From the NCBI GenBank assembly GCA_009667805.1, contig CM019066.1:117232190-117296189 (forward strand): 64,000 nucleotides of DNA, read 5' to 3'. Of the stretch, positions 49,491 to 61,580 are shown piece by piece; the stretch's first letter is position 1, and each line of letters begins with the position of its first letter. A program made the position numbers and the translations under genes. The stretch comes from Leptobrachium leishanense. Taxonomy: Eukaryota > Chordata > Amphibia > Anura > Megophryidae. The notes beneath the pieces were generated by a model. That model made no database searches and was not told where the DNA came from. It worked only from the letters and a program-made list of their open reading frames with translations.

Positions 49491-51242
49491 GCTGCATTTC
49501 ACAATCATGTTTAACATTGTGATGCACATGTAAGATTCAGTACATGCAAGGAGACTCTTACAACTTACATGACCTAGGAAAAGTTCAAAGTAATTCAGCA
49601 CCTTTCTAGAAAACAAAATGAGTTTGAGGCAGTCATATTGCGTATTACAACTGTCTAGATAAATGTACATTATGAAAACAAACTGGTTAATTATCCACTA
49701 TTAGCTGGCAGAAGAAAGAAATCATCTTTTCATGTTGCAAAAGTAATAATAATGAAATAAAAAATAATTACATTGTCAGCTTTCCTTTTTCGTCATAGTG
49801 TTTTTATTTCTTCCATCCAACCGAATAATAAACTTGTTTAATTTATTTACAAAATCTCACCTTGAAAAACTACACTTGAACAATTAACCTTCATGTATAA
49901 TCTGCACTATAAAGCAAGGACATCATGCATAACCTCTGTAGACCTCCCATTGTTCCTATGGGAACAAAAGAATAGAATATTACTAAGCCTTTCAACGCTA
50001 TGATTCTTCTGAGAGAATCCCACAGGAACGATAACCTATTTCTAGAATTCACAGGGAACTTGGCAAGTCTTCTAATTCTACTCAATTAAATTATCCTAGA
50101 CACAATATTGAATATTCTGCAACACAATTGAGCACGTTGTGCGCATGATAAATATTTCCCCATTCTGCACATCTAGTTATTTCACAGCAATTCTAATTAA
50201 ATGGTTTTATTTAACCAAATAATCATTTGTTTTTGGATGCACACTTTCCTTAGGAAGTAAATATAGATTTAGGGGAAGTTCAGAGGTCACTAATCACAAT
50301 TATGAGCATAGCTGATATACATGTATGAGGTTCTTCAATAATTAATGTGCTGAGGGGAAAGCAAACGTCTATAGCAATGTTTATGTATCCGCTGAATGAA
50401 ATTGCTATATTTAAGATGCTATCATGCTTGCTGGAAATAGAGTAGTATAAATTTATCCGAAAGCTGCTCATGTAATAGACTACTGTAGATGGCAATGTTT
50501 CCCTATGCAACTGTTCATGATGAGGTGGCGTCTATTGTTTTACTTCACATTTTATCAGAATCTGAGTGATGGATGTTTAGCCGTCTCTTTTGTATATTAT
50601 GAAATTAAGTGGTTGGTTGAAATATAATGTGACATTTTGCAACAATACACATAATAATTGATTTTGCAATTAGTGATATGAAAACAAGAAAGGAGAATCG
50701 TTTTCGTTTTATCAGAAAAAAATGAAATTTAATGTTGACAAGCAATTGGCTCTTTGCAATTTTTTTAATCATGATGAGAGAAAAATAGTTTTATCCAACA
50801 TCACGTAATGGTGTTTTGCAGAAAATTCCACCGTTTTTAGAAGTTGTAAATTTATTTTAGCATTTATTACATGATGGTTTCTAAGGACGGGGGTGGGCTA
50901 GGAATGGACACGTTTCCCCTCTGAGCCACTTGCATAGTGGCTCACATCAACATTCTTCTTAAATACGGCATATGGTGTGCTGGACTGTCTGTATGCTAAG
51001 CCCTACAGCAGAAATATTTCCATTGGGCTAGTTTGGTAATTTTTAGAGTACAGTAATTATACTGGAACTGTAATTGACATTACTGTAATATATATAATGA
51101 TGGTCCTTTCTTTATATGCTGCATGTCCACCGACCAAGGCACCAGACAGTAACTTTTATTAATCCCTTGAATACAGGAATTATAATAAATAACAAGAGGT
51201 CGGGCACTCGGTCCACAAATTAGATTCTGTAAGCCGAGGCTT
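49491..51242. other. No recognisable feature
   Basis: About 1.75 kb of AT-rich unique-looking sequence; only short open frames. Confidence 0.4.
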
Positions 51243-51860
51243 CTTACAGCAAAGAGAAAAGGGGAGGGGTGTTTGTGAGGGTCCGAAGAACAAGCAATAG
51301 CACTAATAGCCTGCTCTACGGTGGGTGCCCGCTCAGGTCTGCCAAACAAGGTTTTAGCTTGATTGTGCCATTACAGGGATGAATTCTCCATATGCAAATC
51401 AGCCTGCTCTCACCCAGAAAGGGTGGCAAGTACTGATTGCCAAGGACGTCATCCCTGCACGAGAGGTGCAGCAACCCCCGACGATCGTTTCGGCCTTATT
51501 GGGCCTCGTCAGGAGGGTATAGCTGACACCCCTCTAGGCACACCAAGGAAGGAGTCCACTTCTGGATGACCCTTTACAGTGAGAAAACGGGGGGTGTTTT
51601 TGAGAGTCCTGAGAACAAGGCTGAAACGATCGTCGGGGGTTGCTGCACCTCTCGTGCAGGGATGACGTCCTTGGCAGTCAGTACTGGCCACCCTCATTGG
51701 GTGAGAGCAGACTGATTTGCATATGGAGCATTCATCTCTGTAATGGCACAAGCAAGCTAAAACCTTGTGAGACCTGAGCGGGCACCCACCGTAGAGCAGG
51801 CCACTAGTGCTGTTGCTCATCCTCAGGATCCTCACACCCCCCCCTTTCTCTCTTCTTACA
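51243..51860. repeat. Large imperfect inverted repeat (arms about 245 bp)
   Basis: The left arm 51243-51495 and right arm 51619-51860 are complementary over nearly all of their length (CTGCTCTACGGTGGGTGCCC; ATGCAAATCAG; AGGACGTCATCCCTGCACGA; AACCCCCGACGATCGTTTC). The spacer is about 120 bp and holds GGGCCTCGTCAGGAGGG. Scattered mismatches show some age. Probably a fold-back transposable element; no target duplication could be fixed. Confidence 0.85.
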
Positions 51861-52001
51861 GCAAAGGTACGTGCCCTGGTGCAGGCTCACAGATAAAGGT
51901 ACCGTATTTTACGCTCCATAAGACGCACCTGACCATAAGACGCACCTAGTTTTTAGAGGAGGAAAACAGGAAAAAAATATTCTGAATCAAATAGTGTAGT
52001 A

Positions 52002-52171
52002 ATGGATATGCCCCAGCAGCTCTCATGGATACGCCCCAGGAGCTCTCATGGATATGTCCCAGGAGCTCTCATGGATATGCGCCAGCAGCTCTCATGGATA
52101 TGCCCCAGCTCCTCTCATGGATATGCCCCAGCTCCTCTCATGGATATGCCCCAGCAGCTCTCATGGATATG
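52002..52171. repeat. 23-bp minisatellite, left block
   Basis: About seven copies of a 23-bp unit built on ATGGATATGCCCCAGCAGCT. Three units make 69 bp, so every frame stays open and gives a meaningless MDMPQQLSWICPSSSHGYAP repeat. Confidence 0.93.
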
Positions 52172-52277
52172 TGAAAGAGACCGGGTGGATAGTGCGCTTA
52201 CAAGTAGGGGAGGAGATCTATGGAGATCGCTATAGAAGCCTGATGGAGATATCTTCCCAATATCACCGATTGACCAT

Positions 52278-53526
52278 AAACAAAAACCATACAAACAGGC
52301 AGCGCGTCTTCACGTTCTCAAGGGAAATAAACACAGGGAGGAATGGAGGGAGAGGTATATACGTTGGTAAAGTGGTCACGGAATACCAGATAGGTTAACC
52401 GCTAAACCATATGGCATATACAGTCAATGATACATACATTGATGAATGGTGGCAAAAAGTTCTGTGAAGGAAAATAATTGTCTATATGTAGAGGTTCTTT
52501 CTTCTGTCTGAAGATATGTATTCAGCTGGTAGAGTGGATACCTCAAAAGGAGAAAAAGACGTAGAAAAAACGTAGTGCAACACTGTATGTTCACCATAAA
52601 CAATATACATATATTGTAAAGAGATAGCAGAAAAAAAGACTCACATTCTTCGAGAGCTTGCAGCCCTCATATGTTCGCTTTCCAGGTTGTTAATAGGCCA
52701 ACTGGTTTGCCTGCAGACTCACAATTCAGAGCTCCATAAGTCGCATGGATCACCTCCGGCACCTCAGTATTGAAGGAAAAGGCAGCAACCACCAGGAAAG
52801 TAAACCAAATGGAATGAAAATATTTTTTATTTAAAAATATATATATATTTTTTTTTTAAAAAAAGGTCATTAGCGGCGCGAAACGCGTTTAGCCTCTGGT
52901 TTCCCTCTATTTTAATCCACTAGATTGATCCCTTTGGGATAAATAAAAAATATTTAAAAAAATAAAAATAGAATATTTTTAAATAAAAAATATTTTCATT
53001 CCATTTGGTTTACTTTTGCTGCCTTTTCCTTCAATACTGAGGTGCCGGAGGTGATCCATGCGACTTATGGAGCTCTGAATTGTGAGTCTGCAGGCAAACC
53101 AGTTGGCCTATTAACAACCTGGAAAGCGAACATATGAGGGCTGGAAGCTCTCGAAGAAGGTGAGTCTTTTTTTCTGCTATCTCTTTACAATATATGTATA
53201 TTGTTTATGGTGAACATACAGTGTTGCACTACGTTTTTTCTACGTCTTTTTCTCCTTTTGAGGTATCCACTCTACCAGCTGAATACATATCTTCAGACCG
53301 AAGAAAGAACCTCTACATATAGACAATTATTTTCCTTCACAGAACTTTTTGCCACCATTCATCAATGTATGTATCATTGACTGTATATGCCATATGGTTT
53401 AGCGGTTAACCTATCTGGTATTCCGTGACCACTTTACCAACGTATATACCTCTCCCTCCATTCCTCCCTGTGTTTATTTCCCTTGAGAACGTGAAGACGC
53501 GCTGCCTGTTTGTATGGTTTTTGTTT
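52278..53526. repeat. 1.25-kb near-identical palindrome
   Basis: The left arm 52278-52840 and right arm 52972-53526 are reverse complements with only a few visible differences: one base near the GTCTGAAGATATG segment, two near CTTCGAGAGCTT, and an extra block of about 9 bases (around CCACCAGG) in the left arm. The 131-bp spacer contains GCGGCGCGAAACGCGTTTAG. Bases 52172-52277 left of the palindrome are unique. It lies between two blocks of the same 23-bp minisatellite. Confidence 0.93.
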
Positions 53527-53870
53527 AAGCTCTCATGGATATGCCCCAGCTCCTCTCATTGATATGCCCCAGCAGCTCTCATGGATATGCCCCAGCTCCT
53601 CTCATGGATATGCCCCAGCTCCTCTCATGGATAATGCCCCAGCTCCTCTCATGGATATTGCCCCAGCTCCTCTCATGGATAATGCCCCAGCTCCTCTCAT
53701 GGATAATGCCCCAGCTGCTCTCATGGATAATACCCCAGCTCCTCTCATGGATAATTCCCCAGGTGCTCTCATGGATATGCCCCAGCTGCTCTCATGGATA
53801 TGCCCCAGCTCCTCTCATGGATATTGCTTCAGCAGCTCTCGTGGATACTGCCCCCAGGCCCCAGCTCAAC
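53527..53870. repeat. 23-bp minisatellite, right block
   Basis: About 14 units of the same repeat as 52002-52171. Many have one extra base (ATGGATAATGCCCC, 24 bp). Confidence 0.92.
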
Positions 53871-53890
53871 TCCTGCTGCCGCCGCCGCCA

Positions 53891-54056
53891 CATGTTCGGC
53901 TCCCTCTGGGCGTCCGGCGGCATGGAGTTTGGGCGCTCGCCTGGGGGAGCCACGTGACCAGCCGTGATCTCGCGAGAACTCGGCTGGTGACGTTGTTCCC
54001 CCAGGCAAGTGTCAAAGCTCCATAGCTTTGGACGCTCGCAGGGAGCCGAACATTGC
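53891..54056. repeat. GC-rich inverted repeat centred on TCTCGCGAGA
   Basis: ATGTTCGGCTCCCT at the left pairs with AGGGAGCCGAACAT at the right; CGCCTGGGGGA and CACGTGACCAGCCG also have complements. CpG-rich, unlike the surrounding DNA. Confidence 0.8.
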
Positions 54057-54073
54057 ATCGCAGGGTGAGACAC

Positions 54074-54118
54074 CCGCCCTTAGGGTGACGGTGTCACCCT
54101 AAGGGCGGGTGTCACCTG
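54074..54118. repeat. Perfect 21-bp-arm hairpin
   Basis: CACCCGCCCTTAGGGTGAC is followed by its complement GTCACCCTAAGGGCGGGTG with almost no loop. Confidence 0.85.
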
Positions 54119-54181
54119 GTGCGGGCCGCACTCCCGCCCCCACCTTGCGACGCCACTGCAACATGCACTTCTTTGCAGTAT

Positions 54182-54250
54182 TCGCTCCATAAAACGCACA
54201 CACTTTTCCCCCCACTTTTTTGGGGGGAAAAAGTGTGTCTTATGAAGTGA
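54182..54250. repeat. Inner inverted repeat at right end of the TA element
   Basis: CATAAAACGCACACACTTTT pairs with AAAAAGTGTGTCTTATG across a C/G hairpin, duplicating the element's subterminal AAGACGCAC motif in inverted form. Confidence 0.65.
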
Positions 54251-54764
54251 AAAATACGGTATATATTCGAAGCTGGATGAAGGGAGGCACTCAGGGACTT
54301 GCATAAAACAATAATCTTTTTGTAGTTACTAGTTACATTAAAAAGCCAATGTTTTGGCCCCGTAGCCGTAGTTTTGTTTGTTTGTATAGCACAAGTAATC
54401 CAGTGGTAGTGTTCCTGTAAGTGTATATATGTGTATGGGGAAAAACAGTTAAAGGGACTAGTGTTGCGTGTGATGTCAGAGTGTGAGAATAATTAATTAT
54501 TTTATTACCCAGAGGAACAGGTATAATTGAGAAATAGCAGCCTATTGCTGCATTGCCATTTATTCTGGCTATTGTGCATTTTACAGACTCCAAATTCAGG
54601 TTCACTAGTATTTAATAAAATAATTTTAAACAAACAGTAATCTTACCTGATACTTTTAGACTTTAGCAAAAATTATTTTTCTAAAATCTGATTTTATGTG
54701 AGTCATTATCATCTGGAGTAGTTTAAATGGAGTCCAGGAGAAATAGGATTATTTAAAGGAGGCA

Positions 54765-57030
54765 TTATTGAAGGCGACAGACAACTGCATTAGGCTTGTT
54801 AGCAAAAGCAAAAAAGGGAAGAAACCACTGTGGTACATCTACAGAGTGACCAAAATAATGAAGAACAAACAGATAGCTTTCAATAATTATAAATAAAATC
54901 CACAGTGAAGAAGATAGGCAAACCGAGACAAAGCAATTTATAAGAGCTTCCACAGCACACGCGGAGGAGAACATAGCCCAGTCAGTAAAAAAAAAATGGA
55001 CAAAACCTTTTTTATATACATTAACGAGAAAAGGAAAGTAAAACAAGGATTAGTTAGATCGAAAACAAAGGAAGGAAGGTATGTAGAAGAGTATAAAAGT
55101 CTCGCTGACTGCCTCAATGAATATTTTTGTTCGTCTTTACAGAAGAAAAGAAAGGAACCTCAGGAAAAAACACTAAAGAGACATTTCCATATGAGTTTAC
55201 AGAGGAGGAGGTTCTACAGCAGCTGTCTAAAGTAAAGACAAATAAGTCAATGGGGTCTGATGGGATCCACCCAAAGTTATTAAAAGAGCTCAGTGGTGTA
55301 ATAGCAAAACCAATAACAGATTTATTTAACCAATCCTTGTTAACGGGAGTCGTCCCAGAAGACTGGAAATTAGCAAATGTTGTGCCCATTTACAAGAAGG
55401 ATAGTAGGGAGGAGTTGGGGAACTATAGGCCAGTTAGTCTTACGTCAGTAGTGGGGAAATTAATGGAAACCATGTTAAAGGAAAGGATTGTTAAAACATC
55501 TAAAAATACATAGATTACAAGATCAGAAACAATATGGGTTTACCTCAGGGAGATCATGTCAAACTAATCTTATTAATTTTTTTTGATTGAGTAGCAGAAA
55601 TAATAAAGGTGGTGCAGTAGACATTGCTTATTTAGATTTCAGTAAGGCTTTTGATACTGTTCCGCATAGAAGGATTATCAATAAATTGCAATCTTTGAGC
55701 TTGGATTCCAATATTGTTGAATGGATTAGGCAGTGGCTGAGTGACAGGCAACAGAGGGTTGTGGTAAATGGAGTTTATTCGACGCAAGGTATTGTTACCA
55801 GTGGGGTACCTCAGGGGTCAGTACTTGGACCCATTCTATTTAATATTTTTATTAGTGATATTACAGAAGGTATTAATGGTAAAGTATGTCTTTTTGCTGA
55901 TGACACAAAGATTTGCAACAGGGTTGACGTTCCTGGAGGGATCAGCCAAATGACAAATGAGTAGGTAAACTAAAAAAATGGTCGGAGCTGTGGCAATTGA
56001 GTTTTAATGTGGATAAGTGCAAGATAATACACCTGGGGCGCAAAAACCCAAAGGCTGAATATAGAATATTTGATACTGTCCTAACCTCAACATCTGAAGA
56101 AAGGGATTAATGGGTTATTACTGCTGAGGATCTAAGGGTAAGCAGACAATTTTGCAATTACTTCACATTTTGCAATTTGTTCTGGTGATGGGAGCAGCAC
56201 AGTGTGGGAATATAGCGAATCCTTAAAAGTGTATATCTAGCACCATGGAGTATACCCCCTCTTCTTTTTAATGTATTTAATGTATAGGAGTAGGAAATGC
56301 TAGCAGAATGCTTGGTTGTGTAGTGAAAGGTAGAAAGAGGGAAGTACTCATGCCGTTGTACAGAGCACTGGTGAGACCTCACTTGGCGTACTGTGTGCAG
56401 CACTGGAGACCATGTCTCTAGAAGGATATAGATACCTTAGAGAGAGTTCGGAGAAGGGCTGCTAAAATGGTGTACAGCTTGAAGGAGAAAAGTTACCAGG
56501 AAAGGCTTAATGATCTTAACATGTGTAGCTTGGAAAAAAGATGAGACAGAGGAGATATGATAGAAACATTTAAATACGTAAAGGGAATCCACAAGGTAGA
56601 GGAAGGGAGTATATTTAAAAGGAAACAAAGTAGCAAAACAAGAGGACATAGTCTTAGATTAGAGGGGCAAAGGTTTAAAAGTAAAATCAGGAAACATTAT
56701 TTTACTGAGAGGGTGGTGGATACATGGAACAGACTTCCAGTAGAAGTGGTAGAGGCTAAAATACTGATTGGGCAGGCATGGATTAGGCATAAGGCTATCC
56801 TAAATACAAGATAAATCCAGGGAAATTTTACATATAATTGGGCAGACTAGATGGGCCATATTACATACTTGGTGCTAACTTAACCAGAGCTGTTGTAAAC
56901 TGAAAACCTCCATAGGCTATAATGGCTCTGGGAAGTTTACAACAGCTCTGGTTAAGTTAGCACCAACTATGTAATATGGCCCTAGATGGGAAGAAAGGTT
57001 CTTAGCTGCCTACATATTCTATGTTTCTAT
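54765..57030 (+). pseudogene. CR1-type LINE ORF2 remnant, 5' truncated
   Basis: This is the reverse-transcriptase part of a CR1 non-LTR retrotransposon. In order: KTNKSMGSDGIHPKLLKEL and YRPVSLTSVVGKLME (RT motifs 0-2), YLDFSKAFDTVPH (motif A, catalytic Asp), TSGVPQGSVLGPILFNIFI (motif B), CLFADDTKICN (motif C, catalytic FADD), then the C-terminal LVRPHLAYCVQ, ERLNDLNMCSLEKR, TRGHSLRL and WNRLPVEVV. Stops near 55511 and 55963, a rearranged stretch around 56100-56290 and a TGA at 56541 show it is dead. The endonuclease domain is missing. The 3' UTR (GGGCAGACTAGATGGG) ends in TTCTATGTTTCTAT, the CR1-type 3' terminus. A MITE is inserted in the UTR. Confidence 0.92.
56856..56981. mobile_element. 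126-bp palindromic MITE in the CR1 3' UTR
   Basis: CCATATTACATACTTGGTGC at the left pairs with GCACCAACTATGTAATATGG at the right; AACCAGAGCTGTTGTAAACT also pairs. The flanks CTAGATGGG are repeated at 56847-56855 and 56982-56990, so the duplication is 5-9 bp depending on where the ends are drawn. The superfamily is not assigned. Confidence 0.8.
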
Positions 57031-57564
57031 ACTTTCCTGGTTCAGTTCATTCCCATTCATAAACTAGTTTTCATATCAGCGCTACGGAACTTGTTAGTGC
57101 TAAATAAATACTTGTAACTGTAACTATATGAGCATTTCTAAAGTGTTTTGAAGGGCATTAAATAGCACATCCATCTGATAATAATATACAATGTCACGAT
57201 TAAGAGGAAGAATGGCAAAAGCAAGGAACACTGCTATAGAACCCAATGTGTTAATAATGTTTGTTAAAGCTCAGTGGTGCTTTGGAGTAAAACATATCCT
57301 CTGTCATTTTGTTTGATAGGCAGCTGCATTCTTATTGTGGATCAGTGCTTACCGTTCGGGATAATTCACTTTAGAAAGATTTAACAGCTTACTTAACCAT
57401 TTAGGTTTTATGACATTCCTTCCATGATTTAAAACATGGGATAACAATCTAATATATATGCTACTAGAAGGGATTTTTGTCAATTAAAATATAATTTTTA
57501 ATTTTAATGTGATAGCTGTATGACACAGAGCAAAGAAGCACACAAAATACATATGTCCACTATA
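57031..57564. other. No recognisable feature
   Basis: AT-rich spacer between the CR1 and Tc1 remnants. Confidence 0.4.
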
Positions 57565-58500
57565 CAGACAAAAGTATTGGAACACCTGACCATTATGCCA
57601 ACAAGGTCCTCTGTATCATTGTATTGGAAATACATAGACATTTATATGGAGTTGGACCCTCCTTTGTAGCTACTGTGTAACAGCTTCTCTTCTTATGGAA
57701 AGGCTTTCTGTTTTGTGTTCCTGTAGGAATTTTGCCCATTTATCCAGTACAGAATTTTTGAGATCTTTTGGATGAGAAGGCCTGGCTCGCAATCCCTGTT
57801 CTAGTTTATCACAAAGGTGTTTGATGGGGGTTGAGGTCAGAGCTCTGTGCAGACCAGTCAAGTTCTTTTACACCAAACTCATCCACCATGTCTTCATGGA
57901 CCTTGCTTTGTGCACTGTGGTGCAGTCATGCTGGAATAGAAGGGGCCTTCCCCAAATTGTCCCCACAGAGTAGGAAGTATAACATTGCCCAAAATCTCTT
58001 GATATGCTGAAGCATTAAGATTTCTATTCACCAGAATTAAGGGGTTTAGCCCACACCCTGAAAAACAGCCCCATACTGCTAACCCTTATCCAGCAAACTT
58101 TAGAGTTGGCACAATGCAGTCAGACAAGTAACACTTTCCTGGCATCCACCAAAACCATTCTTGTCCATCAGACTGGCAAACAGAGACGTGTGATTCATCA
58201 CTCCCCAGACACCTTTTACAGGGTCTAGTGATAGCATGCTTTACAACACTCCATCTGATGCTTGGCATTCTTCTTGGTAATGTGAGGCTTGCATGCAGCT
58301 GATCGAACATGGAAACTCAATCCATGAAGCTCCAACCGCAGTTTTTGTGCTGATATTTAGGTCAGTGGAAGATTGGAACTTTTCAGCAATGGAATCAGCA
58401 GAGTGTTAATGGTTTTTAACCACCATGAGTCTCATCACTCGGTGATCCCACTCTTTGGTCTTCTGCTTCATGGCTGAGTTGCTGCTGTTGAGTTTTTCAG
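57565..58500 (-). pseudogene. Tc1-type transposase remnant (minus strand)
   Basis: A left terminal repeat CAGACAAAAGTATTGGAACA follows TA at 57563-57564. On the minus strand, 58310-58086 and neighbouring frames give transposase text: GSDESHVSVCQSDGQEWFWW, MPGKCYLSDCIVPTLKFAG and, nearer the end, DWSARSSDLNPHQTP-like sequence at about 57860-57800. Several frameshifts are present. The far terminal repeat was not found, so the element is cut near 58500. Confidence 0.75.
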
Positions 58501-58599
58501 AACTTTTAATGATTATGTATGATTAAGGCTATAACATCTGGATGGCAAAAGTTGATGACTCCTAGTCTCGGCACTCAAATATACTTTAAGTAGCATGTT

Positions 58600-58881
58600 C
58601 AGTGGCAGCTTACAAACTGTTCTGAAAACCCAAAAAGGGAAGTACGGGCATCCAAATTCCAAAAATTGGCCATTTATTGGACACAGAAAATGAAAACATT
58701 TTTGCTTGTGATAGTGACCTTTCTCAAGTCTATGAGAGAAATGGTGCTCTGACACTGGGAATGTTCTGACACTGGGAATGTTGCTCTTTTTGTGTGTAGA
58801 CAATAAACTGCTACATTTTGAAAATTCTGTGCCTGATTCTTCTCCCTTTAGATTTTCAAAACAGTATGTAAGCTGCCACTG
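58600..58881. mobile_element. Terminal-inverted-repeat element, 282 bp
   Basis: CAGTGGCAGCTTACAAACTG at the left and AGTATGTAAGCTGCCACTG at the right are inverted repeats. Flanking octamers agree poorly (AGCATGTT / AAAGTATT). Contains TGACCTTTCTCAAGTC. Probably a hAT-like MITE. Confidence 0.55.
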
Positions 58882-60578
58882 AAAGTATTACATAATGTGT
58901 GTTTTATAGAAGCTTCCTATTTACATAAAATGTAGCATGTTTCCGTGATGGCTTACAAACTCTACTGCAACGTAAGCGTCATGCAGGAAACTGAAAAATA
59001 TGAAATAAGACGAGTATTTGTGATAAAATCAAAGATCCTTCTTATGGTTATGGATGATAGATACCGTTTGAAAAAAATTGGTATGATTGCACTATGAACG
59101 AGCCTGATGTGCTACAACATGTGAATTTTAACAAGCTCCAAAATTACTATAGGGAGAACACATTATATTCAGATTATAGGTAAATTGGTGCATTCACAAT
59201 TTATTTGCTTATCCTGCAATTTCGCTGCTGATTATGCAGGACAAATAAAAATGTATTGCAATCTTTTTTTCAAGGAGGTTTCAGAAAGTACTTTCAAATT
59301 ATAGAAATAAAGAACTCACATGAGCCTTTTCTGTCATTGTGGCTGAAGAAAAGCCTATCATTACATAAAAAGTGCATTTTTAAAAAGGACCATTACATAC
59401 GAATAAAAATAAGTAAAAGGCAGAGAGGGATAATGGTGAATTGCTACTTTATACTGTATTCTTTAAAGAAGATATTCAATTTAAGAACATCGGCTTTTAT
59501 TAATCATTTAATGCCCATGGTTTCTTAATTTTACGACCTTGTCCATTGCCAGCACCAAAATGCATCTTCAATGCTGCAACATCTTTTAATCCCTTCACTA
59601 CCGAGATCGAGTAAACTCAATCTTCAAAGCGCCTGCTGGTGGTCCAATATCAATTATATTTGAAATGGTGTAATTCTGGAGCAATGCAAAGTGATTTTCT
59701 TTTGCAATTGGGTTTGAGATTGTGTCCCAAACGTTTTATCACCTTGGGCATGTCGCATGTTGTGCTGAAACAGATTGAACAGCTGGGACTCTGTCTCAAA
59801 CATAAATCCGCTGCTGGTTCCGCACAGAAGCCCCAAGTGCAGTAACTCTTTTTGGCCAGCAGATGACAATTTCTGCCTATCAAATAGAGTTATTTCAGTA
59901 AGAAATACATTACGAATATTACCCTTTATTGTATAATTAATGGAAAGTGATTTTCCCAAAAAACAATGTTTCCTGAAAGTGGTTTTAAAGAAAATCCCTT
60001 GGTATTGAAGGGGTTAAAGAATCTGCACACAAAAAAAATCAGTAGTTTTCTATTTGTTAGTGTTATTTTCATTTAAAAATTTAGATCATTATTAAAATAG
60101 AATCTACAAATAAAAGAAAACAACTGAAAGTATGAACATAAATTGCAATGTAGATTAATTATTGGATGAACAAGGCAAAATTAAAATTACCAATCTAGTT
60201 TTATCTGACATACATTTATTTGATTTTTATTTATTCTATAATTAATTTTGCTGACTCACTCTGACCAGTTACATACATGCAAGGCAGGCATATAGCAAAT
60301 TCCAAACATACAGGTGTGCTGGTAACAAAAACTCTACATTTAAATTAGTTTTTTTTAATTATTCATTGTTTCTGTTGAGGTTTGAATAGAATTAGTGGTG
60401 CTGTGTTGACTAAATGTGTCATAGCTAGTGAGATTGTATTAACTGCACTAAAAAAAAAAACACGCCTTTGTGAAGAACGGAAGCTCCTTGAGATGCTTTC
60501 CCCAACGTTTTTACAAGGTACAGGGTTATACAGTAGAAGTCTTTTTAAACCCCTCCCAAAACTTCAGGTTATTACACC
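58882..60578. other. No recognisable feature
   Basis: About 1.7 kb of AT-rich sequence. An open frame of 101 codons on the minus strand (59654-59959) has no recognised domain. Confidence 0.4.

Positions 60579-60611
<33 letters not shown>
60579..60611. repeat. (AT)n microsatellite
   Basis: About 15 AT dinucleotides in a row. Confidence 0.95.
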
Positions 60612-60614
<3 letters not shown>

Positions 60615-61538
60615 ATTAGTGTGGGGGTTACTCAGAGAGCACCGACATGTGGCCAATATTTCTCTGCTCTCTCGTTCCCTTGCATTCACCACAGGGTCCA
60701 TGGAGTGCAGGGAAAACCTGTCGCAAACCCATTGCAAACCCATTGCAAACCCACCACAATCCCGCCGAACACCTGTCGAAAACAAACCGAAAATCTGCCG
60801 AAACCACTGTAAAACACATGCCGGACACACCGGAAAAAGCTGACGAGCCGCCGTTCACAGTGCAGTCCAGCGGCTAGAAAAAGCTGACAAACTGAAGAAA
60901 GAGGGTAAAAAGAAAAAAAAATACACTTGAAAGTGTCAAAATTGAAACACTGTTTGCAAAAAAACTACTGAACAAAAATGGCTGGAATTAACATATACGG
61001 TCCTATGAATGATAATAAAAAGGTCTGTTACAAGAAAAAAACAAACGCTATTAACCACTTGGCTGCTATGGACTCGCTCAGTGCGTCCAGCCAAGTGGTT
61101 CTCCTGTGCTATGGACGCGCTGAGCGCGTCCATGCACAGGAGGCAGCAATCGGCCAGGATACAAGCCGATTGCTGCGCCCCACTGGTGCGGGCTGACATC
61201 TTGGATGTCAGCCAGGCACTCCGGGACCCTGGTGGGGCCATTAGATGTCATTGCGGCGGCGCAATGACATCTAATTCAGGCGCCCCCAGGTGTGCGGAGG
61301 AGGCGCCTGAAAGGGAGGGGGAGGTCCTTCAGACCTCTCCCTCCCGGTCGCCGGGGGGCACAGAGTTAAGGCAGGCACCGTTTGGAAGGGCACAGCCTGC
61401 CCTTCCAAACGGTGGCTGACATTAACCCCTGGGGAGCCGGATCACGATTCGGCGCTGAAAAGCGCCAGATCGTGATCCTCTCCCGGAGCTGGCCGACATC
61501 TTGGATGTCAGCCAAGCCTCTGGGAACTCCCCCTGAGG

Positions 61539-61573
61539 ACTGGCGTCATCGTGCATAGCACGATGACGCCAGT
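61539..61573. repeat. Perfect hairpin in family P
   Basis: ACTGGCGTCATCGTGC and GCACGATGACGCCAGT form 15-16 bp arms around a 3-4 base loop. The same hairpin is at about 12684-12717 (copy 1) and, slightly altered, at about 35879-35911 (copy 3). Confidence 0.93.
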
Positions 61574-61580
61574 CCTGGAG

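Larger units (their letters stand above)
51902..54259. mobile_element. TA-flanked DNA element with CCGTATTTT ends
   Basis: The ends CCGTATTTTACGCTCCATAA and TTATGAAGTGAAAAATACGG are inverted repeats, flanked by TA at 51900-51901 and 54260-54261. The left end repeats the AAGACGCACC motif. It contains a 23-bp minisatellite, a 1.25-kb palindrome and GC-rich hairpins but no transposase. The superfamily is uncertain; the TA duplication fits Tc1/mariner-type mobilisation. Confidence 0.65.

Noticed and set aside
52002..54025. MDMPQQLSWICPSSSHGYAP-type open frames
   Set aside because: They arise from a 23-bp tandem unit that is open in all three frames; no start context or domain supports a gene.
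59654..59959. 101-codon minus-strand frame with several Cys
   Set aside because: No domain recognised and the plus strand is equally open; no supporting signals.
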